A stretch of 64,000 bases of DNA, taken from assembly GCA_022836615.1 (NCBI GenBank), contig MU405333.1, positions 58,069 to 122,068 on the forward strand. The letters are read 5' to 3'. Origin of the DNA: Annulohypoxylon bovei var. microspora (Eukaryota; Ascomycota; Sordariomycetes; Xylariales; Hypoxylaceae). The notes under the pieces are model-generated. The model was not told the origin of the DNA. It saw only the letters and a list, made by a program, of their open reading frames with translations, and did not search any database. The first letter of the stretch is position 1; the number at the start of each line of letters is the position of its first letter. The translations under genes were made by a program, and so were the position numbers. Below are positions 34,573 through 45,227 of this stretch, one piece after another.

Positions 34573-37026
34573 ATGAGTTCGACAAGCAAACACCCTTTAC
34601 GCAAGTCTTGCGGCTTCTGTCGTTCCCGCAAGATAAAATGTTCCAACGAAACTATCTGCGAAGCTTGCCGCAAGCAGGGTGTCGATTGTATATATGACTT
34701 CGAACCCTATCAAGCTACCTCACGATACGGATCTCGACAATCTCAGCAGCAATCTGATACCGTTGGGGTACGAACAGATCGGCAAAGCCCCAATCCGGGT
34801 CTGGTCGAGAAAGATGGAGGCTTCCAAGACACAGCGTCATGCACTTCGTCCAATATCGCATCAGAATTAGAAACAATTTTCCTCGAGAACTTCTCGGCGC
34901 GGAGTAACAGGACGAATTCAAATAACTGGCAGCAGAAAACTTCTATCCATCGCACGTCGCCATCCGCCGACCACTCTGTCGCGAACTTTGGTTCGCATAC
35001 TACTAAATATGCTGGCTTGCTCTCTTTACTAACAGAAGATCTTGTTGCGATGGTCGTGAACAAGCTCGGGAGCTTAGGATGCCAAGTGGTGGAGAATGGC
35101 GGAGCCAAGTTCCTGGTCGAAGGACTCAAAGAGGACCGCACAGGCACTATGTTCGATTCCAACCCCCCTGGACCGAGTCCCTTGGCGGAATACGGAAGCC
35201 GAAAAACCACACAGCTTATTGATGTCTGGTTCTCAACTCATCCGCTATCCTTCTTATTATCGAAAACCCTGGTCATGCATGAGATACGCGGCGAAACTAT
35301 CGATGAGATCCTTCTAGCGGTAGTTTTGGCAGACGCTAACTTTTTCATCGGCGACGACATCGCAGTGGCTCGAGGCCAAGCGCTTCTGAGCTACGCCACG
35401 GCTAAGCTTTGCACACAACGATTCTCTAGGACGCCAGGATCTCCCGCGCTTCAGCCCGGAGCTAGGCAGTCCATTCTACCCCACCCATCCGTTTCTACAG
35501 TTCAGGCCTTGACACTCCTAGGATGGAACGCTCTTTGCCAATCTCAGATTCGCCGGGCGACGTGCTATATCGGCCTTGCGAGCCGCTTGGCAACGGAGCT
35601 CAAAACCCAAAAATGGTCCGCGACGGCTACTGGAGCGGGTAGCCGTATCAACGGCATCGACATATGCGAGGTCGAGAAAGAAATGGTCGCCTACCTGTGG
35701 TGGATCAACTTTATACTCACCCAATGGATGTCTATGCAAATAGATCAACAGCTACCCTACCTTCCTCAGGCTAGTTTGGAATCTGCGTTTCTTCCTGTCG
35801 ATGCCGCGTCGTCCGTACTAATCCAGTTGGATGAAGCTTCGGACAACTTATCTACGGTTCGAAAGCAAAAGGCCGCACTGCTAGACATATGGCCTCTGGT
35901 GCACGTGTCTTCGGTAATCGCCTATATTTGTGGTCTATATCCACAAGACATTTCGTCGAACGGCCTACCCGGAACCAGCTTTTGGCAAGAAGCTGCCGGG
36001 CGCATCCATAACGGCCCGGCCCCACAGAATCTCGTATTAATACAACAGGAGGTTCATCGGGTGCTCGTTGAAAGCATCCACGTCCTTGAGGGAAAGATCA
36101 GTCATATGCCATCGCGTACCCTCGTCCTTGCTGTGTATCACACAATAGCCATTCATGTCCTTTTCCCATCCTCAGGGGGCGGTTTCGCTGGTTCAGTTCT
36201 CACAGGAGACATCATTCATCAATTCTGTGTTTCTGCTGACGAGCTTATCGGAATCATTACATCTGCATATGAACAGACAACTACCAACCCGCTGCTTCGA
36301 TTACCTCCGCAACTGCACCCGTCCTCGGCGGAAATCTTCACGCTCGCGCTGGACACCTGTGCTCGAGCTTTATCAACAATTAACTCGAGAAAAGGGTCGG
36401 TTCATAATGTGGATATATACGCATTGTATGAATCTAGGCTTCGAACCCTCGCTACTCGGCTAGATGAACTTGCCCAAGACCATTTCTTTGGTTCTGGGTC
36501 ATCTTTTCGACCAGTGAGGAGACATCTGAAGAGTTTGATGACGGAGTTTGGGATTGGCTCACCGGTGATGAGCTATCATCGGCAGAGAAGGCCAAGCTCT
36601 TCGCTTTCCACGAGCTCAACCTCTGTAATAGAACAAGAACACTATGTGCACGGGCCGCCAGCGCTTTCGCCTCCTCGATCTATGGGCACGAGTTTGGCCT
36701 CAACTCCTTTGCTATCGGATAGCTACAGGGCCTCGTTTGTTCCTACGGGGTTCCAATCTGCTTCGATCGGCAACAACAACATTATGGCGCCGGCAGGACC
36801 TGAAGCGAATGGTGCAATTCAACATCAGTGGTTCCACTACGTTGGGAAACGTGAAGGCGAAAATGGGGGATTTAAAACAAACGAAACAGACATGCATACA
36901 GTAAACATGAGGGAAGTAGACGAAGCAACCTGGTACCAGGACGAACATAACATTATGGGATTTGATATTCACAACATGGAGTTAAACGGGCCTGTCATTT
37001 GGCAGAATTGGGCAGCTGCGGCATAG
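34573..37026 (+). CDS. Zn(II)2Cys6 fungal transcription factor
   Basis: Single-exon gene of 817 residues. The N-terminal binuclear zinc cluster is complete: Cys13, 16, 23, 29, 32 and 39 in C-x2-C-x6-C-x5-C-x2-C-x6-C spacing, with the basic RSRKIK between the second and third Cys. A Ser/Gln-rich linker follows, then an all-helical middle region (about residues 150-480) typical of fungal-specific transcription factor domains, including IDVWFSTHPLSFLLSKTL and MVAYLWWINFILTQW. The C-terminal ~150 residues are Ser-rich and then acidic/aromatic, ending NGPVIWQNWAAAA, a plausible activation region. Such proteins are nuclear and bind CGG-type sites. It lies upstream of an MDR oxidoreductase and other accessory enzymes, so it may be a local regulator; the target set is unproven. 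Confidence 0.92.
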   Translation: MSSTSKHPLRKSCGFCRSRKIKCSNETICEACRKQGVDCIYDFEPYQATSRYGSRQSQQQSDTVGVRTDRQSPNPGLVEKDGGFQDTASCTSSNIASELETIFLENFSARSNRTNSNNWQQKTSIHRTSPSADHSVANFGSHTTKYAGLLSLLTEDLVAMVVNKLGSLGCQVVENGGAKFLVEGLKEDRTGTMFDSNPPGPSPLAEYGSRKTTQLIDVWFSTHPLSFLLSKTLVMHEIRGETIDEILLAVVLADANFFIGDDIAVARGQALLSYATAKLCTQRFSRTPGSPALQPGARQSILPHPSVSTVQALTLLGWNALCQSQIRRATCYIGLASRLATELKTQKWSATATGAGSRINGIDICEVEKEMVAYLWWINFILTQWMSMQIDQQLPYLPQASLESAFLPVDAASSVLIQLDEASDNLSTVRKQKAALLDIWPLVHVSSVIAYICGLYPQDISSNGLPGTSFWQEAAGRIHNGPAPQNLVLIQQEVHRVLVESIHVLEGKISHMPSRTLVLAVYHTIAIHVLFPSSGGGFAGSVLTGDIIHQFCVSADELIGIITSAYEQTTTNPLLRLPPQLHPSSAEIFTLALDTCARALSTINSRKGSVHNVDIYALYESRLRTLATRLDELAQDHFFGSGSSFRPVRRHLKSLMTEFGIGSPVMSYHRQRRPSSSLSTSSTSVIEQEHYVHGPPALSPPRSMGTSLASTPLLSDSYRASFVPTGFQSASIGNNNIMAPAGPEANGAIQHQWFHYVGKREGENGGFKTNETDMHTVNMREVDEATWYQDEHNIMGFDIHNMELNGPVIWQNWAAAA

Positions 37027-38175
37027 AGTTAGCTGGAGGTTGGCGTTGGAGAAAAGGGGGGAATCCGGATCATTGGTGGTTTTGGTGCTTTTTTGTGATA
37101 CCAATTGTACAAACACGCGTAGACGAATAGGGGTAACGACTGTACGAAGAAAAGAAGCAGAAACTGTATCTTAGCAATCATCGAACATTTAGAAAACAGC
37201 ACGATCGTTAGGTAAATATTATAATAATTATCGAAATACCTACCTGGGTACTTACCAGCTACTAGGTAATGTTTCGCAGGGAACGATAAATGCCAAGATT
37301 TACCCCTGTTTGCCCCCTTTTTCACAACATCTAAACGTTTTATCCATGTCGATATCTAACTGAGCATAATCGGTTCTCTAAGAATCATCTGTGAGACAAG
37401 GGATGAATTATTTGCCGTGTTCTAAGTGACTGCTACACGTGTTTGCCCGAGCTAAGTCGCCGCAATTGGCCTAGCTGTATTCCTTCATGGCTGACCTGCG
37501 GCGTCAATTTTAGCAGAACCATCAAAATGGCAACCGCTTGGCTCAATTGAGACTCGTTCTCCTAGATATAGAATGTTTAATTCATTATCCTCAAATCCAA
37601 TTCGACGCAATAATCAGCGATAGCTAAAGCTGAAGAAATAGAACAGGATTCTCGACGATTAAGGGGTCCTAGGATTCTTAGCACTGCCACAGCGTGTCAT
37701 TTTCATTTGGCGGATGGAATTTGCGCCGTCGGATCTGTAACGACCCCTGAGCGATCGCTGATTCCTCGTCCCCCGCCCGAATATTCCGCGAATATTATGG
37801 GGACATCGCCCGAAAATATCTAGAGCCGGACACGTTAACCGAGTCGGCCAATTCATGGGGGAACAATCGCTATCAATTCGCCCAAATGAAATATAGAAAA
37901 TAGAATCGCTTTGGGGGCTGAGTGGTATTGGGATCTATATATGTCTCCTCAATCGATTTTAGTTTTCTTATATAGTGTTAGTCAGTTTCCTTAATTTCAA
38001 CGAAGTCTCTTTGTTCTGCATTAGACAAATCTCAAGTCCCATATATTGCTATCAATCTAATCCCAAGAAGTATCTCTGTTAAAGACGATACTCGATTGTT
38101 CCAATCACGTACCTGATTACCTACTACCTTATTACCTTCTCTTAACATCCTACTTGCATCTCTTCCCGTCCGACA
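37027..38175. other. Intergenic between regulator and MDR gene
   Basis: No gene. It holds a perfect 17-bp palindrome (37780-37796), GCGATCGC at 37751-37758 and two CAATTG sites (near 37,464 and 37,544). This is the natural promoter of the MDR gene at 38176. Confidence 0.5.
37780..37796. promoter_or_regulatory. 17-bp palindrome AATATTC-CGC-GAATATT
   Basis: Exact dyad with 7-base arms around CGC, about 380 bases before the MDR start codon and 750 after the regulator stop. A dimeric regulator site is plausible; chance occurrence is not excluded. Confidence 0.35.
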
Positions 38176-39180
38176 ATGACTGCTAGCCGCAAAGTTGTCA
38201 TCACCGAATTTGGTGGCGTTGATGTCCTCAGATTAGTGGACGACATCTGCCCACATCCACCAGCAGGCCACATACAAATAGCAGTGGAATATGCAGGGTT
38301 CAATGGCGGCGACGTCGGCATGCGGAAGGGCATATATCCCTTCCAAAAGAAGGCACCCCTCACTCCCGGCTACTGTCTAGTAGGCACCGTCCGTGCTAAC
38401 GGCGAGGGCTGTAATGAGTTTAAGGTCGGCGACGTGGTGGGGGTCCTGACCAAGTACGACGCCGACGCGGAGCTCGTTAACCAGCCTGAGAAATACGCCA
38501 TCAAGATCCCGGACGGCGTCGACCACAGACAAGCGACGGCAATGATATTGGATTGGTTAACAGCATTCGCGATGGTAAAGCATACCGCGAAAATCACTAG
38601 GGGTCAGAAGGTCTTCGTCCACGGTATGAGCGGTGCTGTCGGCTGTGGCATCATGATCCTCAGCAAGCTGCAGGGGGCCGAGGTGTACGGCACGGCTAGC
38701 GAGCGCAACCACGACGACGTCCGGGCATACGGCGCCACGCCGTTCGTGTACACGGACAAGAAATGGATGGAAAGGATGAAGGAGCTCGGCGGCATGGATG
38801 TCGTCTTCGACCCGCTAGGCTTCGAGAGCTTCGACGAAAGCTACTCTATCCTTAACTCCACCGGCCTCCTCGTCGCCTACGGCAACAACAAGGGCGCTCT
38901 CGAAAACGGCCAGACTAGGAGCCCGTGGGGCCCCATAATGAAGATGATGTCGAAGAACCTGAATTTCATGTGCGATAAAAGGGCTACGTTCTTCGGGATT
39001 ACTCGGGACCAGGCCAATTACAAGCCCGACGTTACCACACTGCTGGATATGGTGAAGGCGGGCACTATCGCTGCCCCGATAAAGAACCAGTGGAATTTGG
39101 AGGATATTAAGATTGCGCATCAGCAATGGGGCGGCGGGACTGGCATCGGATCGCTCTTGATCAAGGTGGCCAAGGACTAG
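38176..39180 (+). CDS. Medium-chain dehydrogenase/reductase (zeta-crystallin/quinone-reductase-like)
   Basis: Single-exon gene of 334 residues, normal for zinc-independent MDR enzymes. The N-terminal GroES-like fold shows VEYAGFNGGDVGMRKGIYP and PGYCLVGTV; the cofactor domain shows VFVHGMSGAVGCGIMIL, a glycine-rich NADPH site, and GGMDVVFDPLGFESF. Catalytic zinc ligands of alcohol dehydrogenases are absent, so a quinone or enone reduction by NADPH in the cytosol is the best guess. The start ATGACTGCTAGC lies in a CCGACAATGA context, much like that of the neighbouring SDR gene at 39968. It follows the regulator and precedes the SDR on the same strand. Confidence 0.9.
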   Translation: MTASRKVVITEFGGVDVLRLVDDICPHPPAGHIQIAVEYAGFNGGDVGMRKGIYPFQKKAPLTPGYCLVGTVRANGEGCNEFKVGDVVGVLTKYDADAELVNQPEKYAIKIPDGVDHRQATAMILDWLTAFAMVKHTAKITRGQKVFVHGMSGAVGCGIMILSKLQGAEVYGTASERNHDDVRAYGATPFVYTDKKWMERMKELGGMDVVFDPLGFESFDESYSILNSTGLLVAYGNNKGALENGQTRSPWGPIMKMMSKNLNFMCDKRATFFGITRDQANYKPDVTTLLDMVKAGTIAAPIKNQWNLEDIKIAHQQWGGGTGIGSLLIKVAKD

Positions 39181-39967
39181 ATTCGTCGATGACGTGTTTT
39201 CTTTTATTATGACTAGGTTAGGTAGGCTTTCGGCTTGAGTTAGTGTTCTGGGATTTACGACGGATTGGGGGGAACGTTTCGTGGCACTTTTGCTATTATG
39301 TTGATACCAATCATAGACGAAAATGTATTATGTAAATCAGCCATAGGAGCAAACTTGGCAGGTGTTCGGCCTTCGGTTCTTAGAGTTCTATTTATAATCC
39401 CACTAACAATCGATCATATGACGGGTTAGATTACTTTTTACAAGACAGGTTTTGATAAGACCGGATGTCCGGGATGGGGATAGCGGATTTAATGATCACT
39501 CCCTGTCATCGAATTGTGTCCATGACGAGTGTCGTACAATCGCGGAACGCCGAGAGCAGGAGTAGGTATCTAGGATACATTCATTTCGCTCCATCACTTC
39601 ATATTCGTATGTTAACTTGTTGCTCATGGGATAGATTTTGGGATAAGGGTAGGTAGGTAGTCAAGAGTGATGAGATACAGCACCTCTAGTCTTCCACGTG
39701 TAGGTTGACAAATGCTTCATGGCGCTCCGTCATACGAAAGACTGCAGATGACAATCGAGATGCGGGGCGATGATGCATGCGAGGGCGTAAATGTGCGTTT
39801 CGGGGCTGGATATGCACGCATAGCCAACCGCTTAAGTAGTACCAATATGTAAGGGATGTACAGTCCTGAAAAGTCCGCTCTGTTGACCATCAGTGAATCT
39901 TTTCTCAATTTCTCAATCTTTTAAGACATCTTCGCATACCTACATCTTACCTAGATACGATCCGACA
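39181..39967. other. Intergenic, no gene seen
   Basis: Spacer of about 790 bases with a TAGG-rich run near 39,648-39,660. It is the presumed promoter of the SDR gene. Confidence 0.5.
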
Positions 39968-40999
39968 ATGACTAAACTTACATTTACTCCGACGATACCT
40001 CAGGGTTCTACAATCCTAGTTACTGGTGCCAATGGCTTGATTGCTTCTCATGCCGTGGACCAACTGCTTGCTTTTGGTTACAACGTTCGGGGTACCGTTC
40101 GCGACCCTGCAAGATGTGCGTGGATGGGACCGTTGTTCGCATCGCGACATCCCTCTAGTCACTTCGAGTTAGTTCAGGTGTCTGATTTCGGCACCCCTGG
40201 AGCTTGGGACGCAGCAGTCAAAGGTGTTGCTGGCGTTGCGGCGGTAGCTGGCGGAGCTTCACTGATGATCCAAGACGTTGATAGTGCACTCGAAGAAGAG
40301 TATCTTTGGAACGAATCACTCCTCCAGGCGGCAAAGAACGAGCCTAACGTCAAGTCATTCGTTTACACGACTAGCGCATGGGCTGCATACACCCCGGACC
40401 AGACTAAGAAGACCAAGTTGACGGAATGGTCATACAATGAGCATGCCGTGGAAGTAGTTAGAAGCAACGCTACCCCCGAAGAAAAAGGCATTAAGCCGTA
40501 CATGGCGTTCAAGACATTACTTGAGCAGAAACTCTGGGAGTGGGTCAAGAAGGAGAAGCCATCTTTCACTTTCAACACAATCCTCCCCGAGACTGTCATT
40601 GGTAGATTCCTCGACCCTAAGGGTCAGGGGTTCCCTAGCACGTCTGGTATGGTGAAATGGATCGCCGACGGGGTGAACTTGAACATACTCTCCACAATAC
40701 CGCCTCAATGGCACGTCGACACCATCGACTGCGGATTGCTTTACGTAGCGGCTCTAATCACTCCGGGAGTGAACGGAGAGAGGCTCTTTGGGTTTGGTGA
40801 TCGGTACAGCTGGGCTAAGGTTGGCCAAATTCTGAAGAAGCTGTATCCCGAGAGAGACGTATCACTGTTGGAGGAGAACGGCTGGGACCAGACAGACGTG
40901 CCAAACCAGAGGGCCGAAGATTTGATACGTGGTCTTGGCCATAAGGGATGGACTAGTCTTGAGGAAAGTGTCAAGGCTTGTGCAGAGGGCTTCATGTAG
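39968..40999 (+). CDS. Extended SDR / NAD-dependent epimerase-dehydratase family (aldehyde or ketone reductase, Gre2-like)
   Basis: 343 residues from ATG 39968; an upstream in-frame Met at 39893 was rejected because it adds an uncharacteristic leader. The cofactor site ILVTGANGLIASHAVDQLL (residues ~16-34), the following RGTVRDP that usually selects NADPH, FVYTTSAWAA, and the catalytic YMAFK (Tyr178, Lys182) mark an extended SDR of the fungal aldehyde reductase/dihydroflavonol-reductase-like group. PETVIGRFLDP and the C-terminal substrate domain follow. It probably reduces a carbonyl in the cytosol using NADPH. It lies downstream of the MDR gene on the same strand with its own spacer, so the two may share regulation but are not one transcript. 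Confidence 0.9.
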   Translation: MTKLTFTPTIPQGSTILVTGANGLIASHAVDQLLAFGYNVRGTVRDPARCAWMGPLFASRHPSSHFELVQVSDFGTPGAWDAAVKGVAGVAAVAGGASLMIQDVDSALEEEYLWNESLLQAAKNEPNVKSFVYTTSAWAAYTPDQTKKTKLTEWSYNEHAVEVVRSNATPEEKGIKPYMAFKTLLEQKLWEWVKKEKPSFTFNTILPETVIGRFLDPKGQGFPSTSGMVKWIADGVNLNILSTIPPQWHVDTIDCGLLYVAALITPGVNGERLFGFGDRYSWAKVGQILKKLYPERDVSLLEENGWDQTDVPNQRAEDLIRGLGHKGWTSLEESVKACAEGFM

Positions 41000-42239
41000 G
41001 TAGCTATGATACTGAGCAGACAAACCCGCAGCGGCTGCTTACATGTGCATGTTGCTGGAGAAGACGAACTGGAAATACTCCTGTAAGTATGGGTTAGTTA
41101 GATAAAGCGCGTGCCTAGTTAGTTATCCCTAGCAACATCATTCTACCCCTTATCTGGCAGTGTCTCGAGGCAACAATCTTTCAACACAACAGTCCACAGA
41201 GCAACCACACGTAACCTAAGTACCTGGGGACAGTAGGAAGCTTTATAAGTAACAACAATACATGGATTGGTAGCCCACTGGGCATCGAACTGGCCAAATG
41301 GCTCAATTGAATAACTCTCAAACCAACGCTCCAATTCATGTTCAAATTCACGCTCGCAATTAAACGCGAGTTCGAATCAAGTTCGAAGCATATTTTTTTT
41401 TACGCATTTTTTTTTATTTCTAACACAACTATGGATGGAATAAAAAGTCAAGTTTTATGCAGTAGGTAGTTATCAGTGAATTGTTCCCATTCCAGCAATT
41501 CTTTTTGTTCGGGGAATTAAGGGGTTTGCTCTTCGCGTCACGTGATACCCCTTTACTCTACCATGGCGCACTGGGTAAGTGCCTACTTAGCGACTACTGC
41601 TTTTCTAAATTCTTACATTTTCCCTAAATACCTACTCATAAGGAAAAAGAGTATAGGTACGTCTCTAACACTAGTATAATACCTTTCTTTAAATAAGTTC
41701 CTGCCAAGAAACATCCCCTCTCAGCTATCTTACCTAGGTAGGTTTATTTGATTCAAGGAGATAGACGTAGAGTAGAATGCTCGTGTATATCTAGTTAGGG
41801 CTTCTTTCTGATCGGTAGCCCCGCTATCTGCATGTTGAGAATGTCCAGATTTATCATCATGATCTGTTGCTTGGCCGGCGTAACGAAAATTGAATGGAAA
41901 TTTATCAAAGGCTGTGTGGAACATAGTGTCAGTCTTTGTCATAGGTACCTATGAAGCACAGATATTGAAGATTCGACCAGTGTCATTGCCGATCACACAC
42001 AGATCAACTGAGAAGGTGCGCTGTGAATGAGTAATAAAACAATGCAGTAAAAGCCTTCGTCACCAAATATCATTTCAAGCTTGATTCATGACAAACCTTT
42101 TATGTATTTCTGTATTTCTTTTCTCATATGAGGCTGCCTAATTCGGTCCAAATAATTTGTCCCTAACCTAGCTTTCTGATCCCTCAACCGAAAACAGGAA
42201 CAACTGAAAAGTGAAACACCGTATCTTGATATCTTCAAT
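41000..42239. other. Intergenic, no supported gene
   Basis: AT-rich spacer with T-runs near 41,390-41,415 and a CCTAGG motif near 41,732. A 70-codon minus-strand ORF (41730-41942) has hydrophilic, protein-like composition but no support beyond that. Confidence 0.45.
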
Positions 42240-42608
42240 ATGCACATCAGGAAAACACCAGACGACCTCGAGTCCCCGAGTTTCGAAGTCCATACCGCCA
42301 ACGATGCTGAAAAGATCTTAGAAGTAATCCACGAATTCAATTATTACGTCTTCGACATTGAAGCCGGAGTTATCCAATCTCCCGCCACGCAAAACACGCT
42401 TCATGCAGCTCTTGACTGGATCAAATACGCGATAACTGAATTTGAAGGTGCTCGGAGTAAGTTGGGCGGTGCCCTCGACACACAACTGGTGATTAGAGAG
42501 GCTTTGGAAGTGCTGAATTTCATGTGGGGAGAAATTGAGCAGATTCTTACCGAAAGTGATCAACAGAAAGAGAAGGAATGTAAATGTAACTATAATGAAT
42601 TAGAATGA
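42240..42608 (+). CDS. Hypothetical 122-residue protein
   Basis: I do not recognise this protein. It starts MHIRKTPDDLESPSFEVHTAN and is acidic, with helical, heptad-like patterns (AEKILEVIHEFNYYVFDIEAG; TQLVIREALEVLNFMWGEI in part) and a Glu/Lys/Cys-rich tail. There is no signal peptide or membrane segment. The GC-rich, codon-like third positions against an AT-rich background suggest real coding, either a small soluble protein or the last exon of a longer gene. It lies between the SDR and the UNC93-like gene, on the same strand. Confidence 0.45.
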   Translation: MHIRKTPDDLESPSFEVHTANDAEKILEVIHEFNYYVFDIEAGVIQSPATQNTLHAALDWIKYAITEFEGARSKLGGALDTQLVIREALEVLNFMWGEIEQILTESDQQKEKECKCNYNELE

Positions 42609-43566
42609 AATAACTAGGTTTAGAGGATGGAAATTTTGAGGTAGAAGCGAATGTCTTGGACTCAGGGTGACATGGATTATTAAGAAAAGTGAAAATAATA
42701 AATTTCCCTAAAAGCGCTCACTTTTGGCTGTTTGTTTCATATACCTAGTATCTAATGCTTAGGTACCTAGGTAGGTTAGAAGAAATAGTCATCCCTTTGT
42801 CGAACTCTTTGACGGTTTCATTTTAGTTGCTAATGCTATCCCCTCATTACGTAATCAGTACCCACCATCAGTCATATCGCGTATAAACTACCTAAATAAA
42901 CAAAACAGGGGGTAGATTAGGTAATCATGTAAAGCAATATCGTTAACACAGAGGCCATTTAATTTGACGCCTTTCTGCCACTTGGTAGACTAAACCTGGC
43001 CGATCAAGATAAGCCATCTTTTTAATTAAAATGATCTTATTTCTTAAGTCGTGCTGAAATGACCTTATATATTGACATACCTGGACTTTTGATAGCTGTT
43101 CAAGAGTTATCGGCCCATTGCTAATAGCTTGGCTCGTCATGCTGCTTCCTCTTATCTTTCTTGACCTGAATTGAAGGCGTGATGGAAGATAAAGAAGAAA
43201 TGCTGATGAGCCAAGCTATCTCAAAGCGACGGGCTAAACCTATGTGGTAAACGGAGTGCTACCCACACTATGAGGGGGGTACATAGCAACTGGTTTCCAA
43301 GAAACCTACCCTTTGAACTAAACTTCCCCTAATACAACATCAATGTCAATCTACTGTTATCTATAGTTACATCTGATCAGGTGACTATGCAACAGATTGC
43401 AAGGTATCACATCTGCAAAGAAGCACGTCAGATGTCTAGAATATCCTGGGCGTCCGGTTTAGGAAACACGAAGGCCGATAATGAATTTATTTATACTTGA
43501 CGAACTTCCACGGTTGTCACAGATATAATAGTGGATAATTAACATCATTAACTAATATCTTGCACG
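42609..43566. other. Intergenic with a CACA-ended repeat copy
   Basis: No gene. It contains the repeat at 42947-42980 and a CCTAGG motif near 42,762-42,776, then the promoter of the UNC93-like transporter. Confidence 0.5.
42947..42980 (+). repeat. Single terminal-repeat copy, CACAGAGGCC family
   Basis: Reads CACAGAGGCCATTTAATTTG then ACGCCTTTCTGCC. It shares TTTAATTTGACGCC and TTCTGCC with the arms of the 11310-11494 element and is partly conserved at 45228-45266. No inverted partner was seen nearby, so it is a lone end or a fragment. Confidence 0.65.
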
Positions 43567-45003
43567 ATGTCTATTGAAGCAGTTGCCGCAAAAGACGAGA
43601 TCGAGAAGCCTATCCCTGGTTCTATCACAGTCGTTAGCACCGAAAATGTTTCCTCAAACCCAGGTTATATCAAATTCTATCGGAGCACCCTTTTCCAAAT
43701 TCTCATCGTGGGGATCTGCGCCTTCTCCGCACCTGGAATATGGAGCGCTATGAACGGTCTTGGCGTGGGCGGTTCGCAAAGCCCTGACCTCGTCAATGCT
43801 GCTAACGCGTTGTTATACGCGTTCCTGACAATAACCTGCTTCTTCTCCCCGTGGCTTACAAATGTCATCGGGTTCCGTTGGACTTTGTCCCTGGGCACGC
43901 TTGGATATCCCCTATATGCGGCGGGTCTCTATGTCAATAATCGGTTCGGCTCTACGTGGTTCGTCTACGTTGGTGCTATAGCCTGCGGTATTACCGGGGG
44001 CTTCTTCTTGTGCGTCGAGGGTGCTATCGCAACAGGGTATCCTGAATCACACAAGAGAGGTCGCTACATCGCAACCTGGTTTACGTTTCGCAATTTCGGG
44101 AACATCATCGGGGGAGCCATCTCGCTATCCCTCAACCTTAAAACTGCCCAGCGTGGTCAGGTGGGATATCAAACGTATCTAGGGTTTATCGCCATTCAGT
44201 GTCTCGGATGTCTATTCGCTCTTCCTCTTTCAGAACCTTACAAGGTGCAGCGAGACGACGGGACTCGAATCGACATAAAAAAAGGGGTTCCTTGGCGTAC
44301 AGAGGTTCACGAGATGTGGAAACTGTTGAGAAGCAAGTCAATCCTGCTTCTAACGCCCCTTTTCTGGTACTTTGGCTGGACCCAAGCCTACCCAGGGACT
44401 TACCTGGCTACATATTTCACTGTGCGATCAAGAGCTCTCGCTAGCTTGCTGTCTGCCATCCTTGGAACCCTCGCTACTTGGCTAGCTGGAACATTAGTCG
44501 ATGTTCGTTGGACCAAAAAGAGACAGACCCGCGCTGTTTGCACATATGTCCTGATCGCATCGCTCAATAGCGCAACGTGGATCTGGGCAGTGATCATCCA
44601 AAACGAATATCGAACCACACGCCCTGTTCTAGACTGGGGCGACCAAGGTACCTTCGGTCGAGGTTTCGGCGTGCTAATGTTAGAGAGGCTTAGCGTAGGG
44701 ATGGTAGAGAACTACATATACTGGTGCATTAGTAACTTATCTGATTCTCCGGGTCAGCAGATCAGGTATAGTTCTCTACTTCGAGGAATCGAGACTGCTG
44801 GTATCTGTTTAGGATTCGGAGTCCAGGCTGTTCCTACAGAGCTCGTTGCTACGGCTAGCATAAATCTGGGCTTCTGGTTCTTTGCGCTGCCGTTTAGCTA
44901 TTATGCTACTTTACGAGTAGTTAAAAAGTTTAATGAGCTCGATAAAGGAGGCGTTGAAGAAAGTGAACTCGGACAGCACACTGTTGGTATTAAACAGGTT
45001 TAG
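43567..45003 (+). CDS. UNC93-like MFS transporter
   Basis: Single-exon gene of 478 residues with about 11-12 hydrophobic segments. The N-terminus is cytosolic (MSIEAVAAKDEIEKPIPG). Family marks are FQILIVGICAFSAPGIWSAM in segment 1, the ALLYAFLTITCFFSPWL segment, GFFLCVEGAIATGYPESHKRG, and FRNFGNIIGGAISLSLN. UNC93-like fungal proteins are integral membrane transport-related proteins; yeast and animal relatives link to ion-channel regulation, and the fungal substrate is unknown. Both flanks carry copies of the CACA-ended repeat in the same orientation (42947 and 45228). It may export or import a compound linked to the neighbouring oxidoreductases, which is inference only. Confidence 0.9.
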   Translation: MSIEAVAAKDEIEKPIPGSITVVSTENVSSNPGYIKFYRSTLFQILIVGICAFSAPGIWSAMNGLGVGGSQSPDLVNAANALLYAFLTITCFFSPWLTNVIGFRWTLSLGTLGYPLYAAGLYVNNRFGSTWFVYVGAIACGITGGFFLCVEGAIATGYPESHKRGRYIATWFTFRNFGNIIGGAISLSLNLKTAQRGQVGYQTYLGFIAIQCLGCLFALPLSEPYKVQRDDGTRIDIKKGVPWRTEVHEMWKLLRSKSILLLTPLFWYFGWTQAYPGTYLATYFTVRSRALASLLSAILGTLATWLAGTLVDVRWTKKRQTRAVCTYVLIASLNSATWIWAVIIQNEYRTTRPVLDWGDQGTFGRGFGVLMLERLSVGMVENYIYWCISNLSDSPGQQIRYSSLLRGIETAGICLGFGVQAVPTELVATASINLGFWFFALPFSYYATLRVVKKFNELDKGGVEESELGQHTVGIKQV

Positions 45004-45227
45004 ATTATATTCTTTATTTGGCTTCTTAGGTAGTGAAGATGCTACGTCGTTAGGGGCAAAAGGGATGAAACGAAGAAACTTGTTCCTGCCCCGTAATAGG
45101 AGACCTGTTCATAAAGCTATCCCCTGCGTTACACAGCTAGCGTCCACTACCTGCCGTAGCATGTGTTAATTACCTATATGGGCAAGTAAGGGATAGTACT
45201 GAGCACATTCCAATACAGTAGAACTAA

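Noticed and set aside
41730..41942. 70-codon minus-strand ORF
   Set aside because: Hydrophilic and protein-like but with no motif, partner exon or context; not enough to call a gene.
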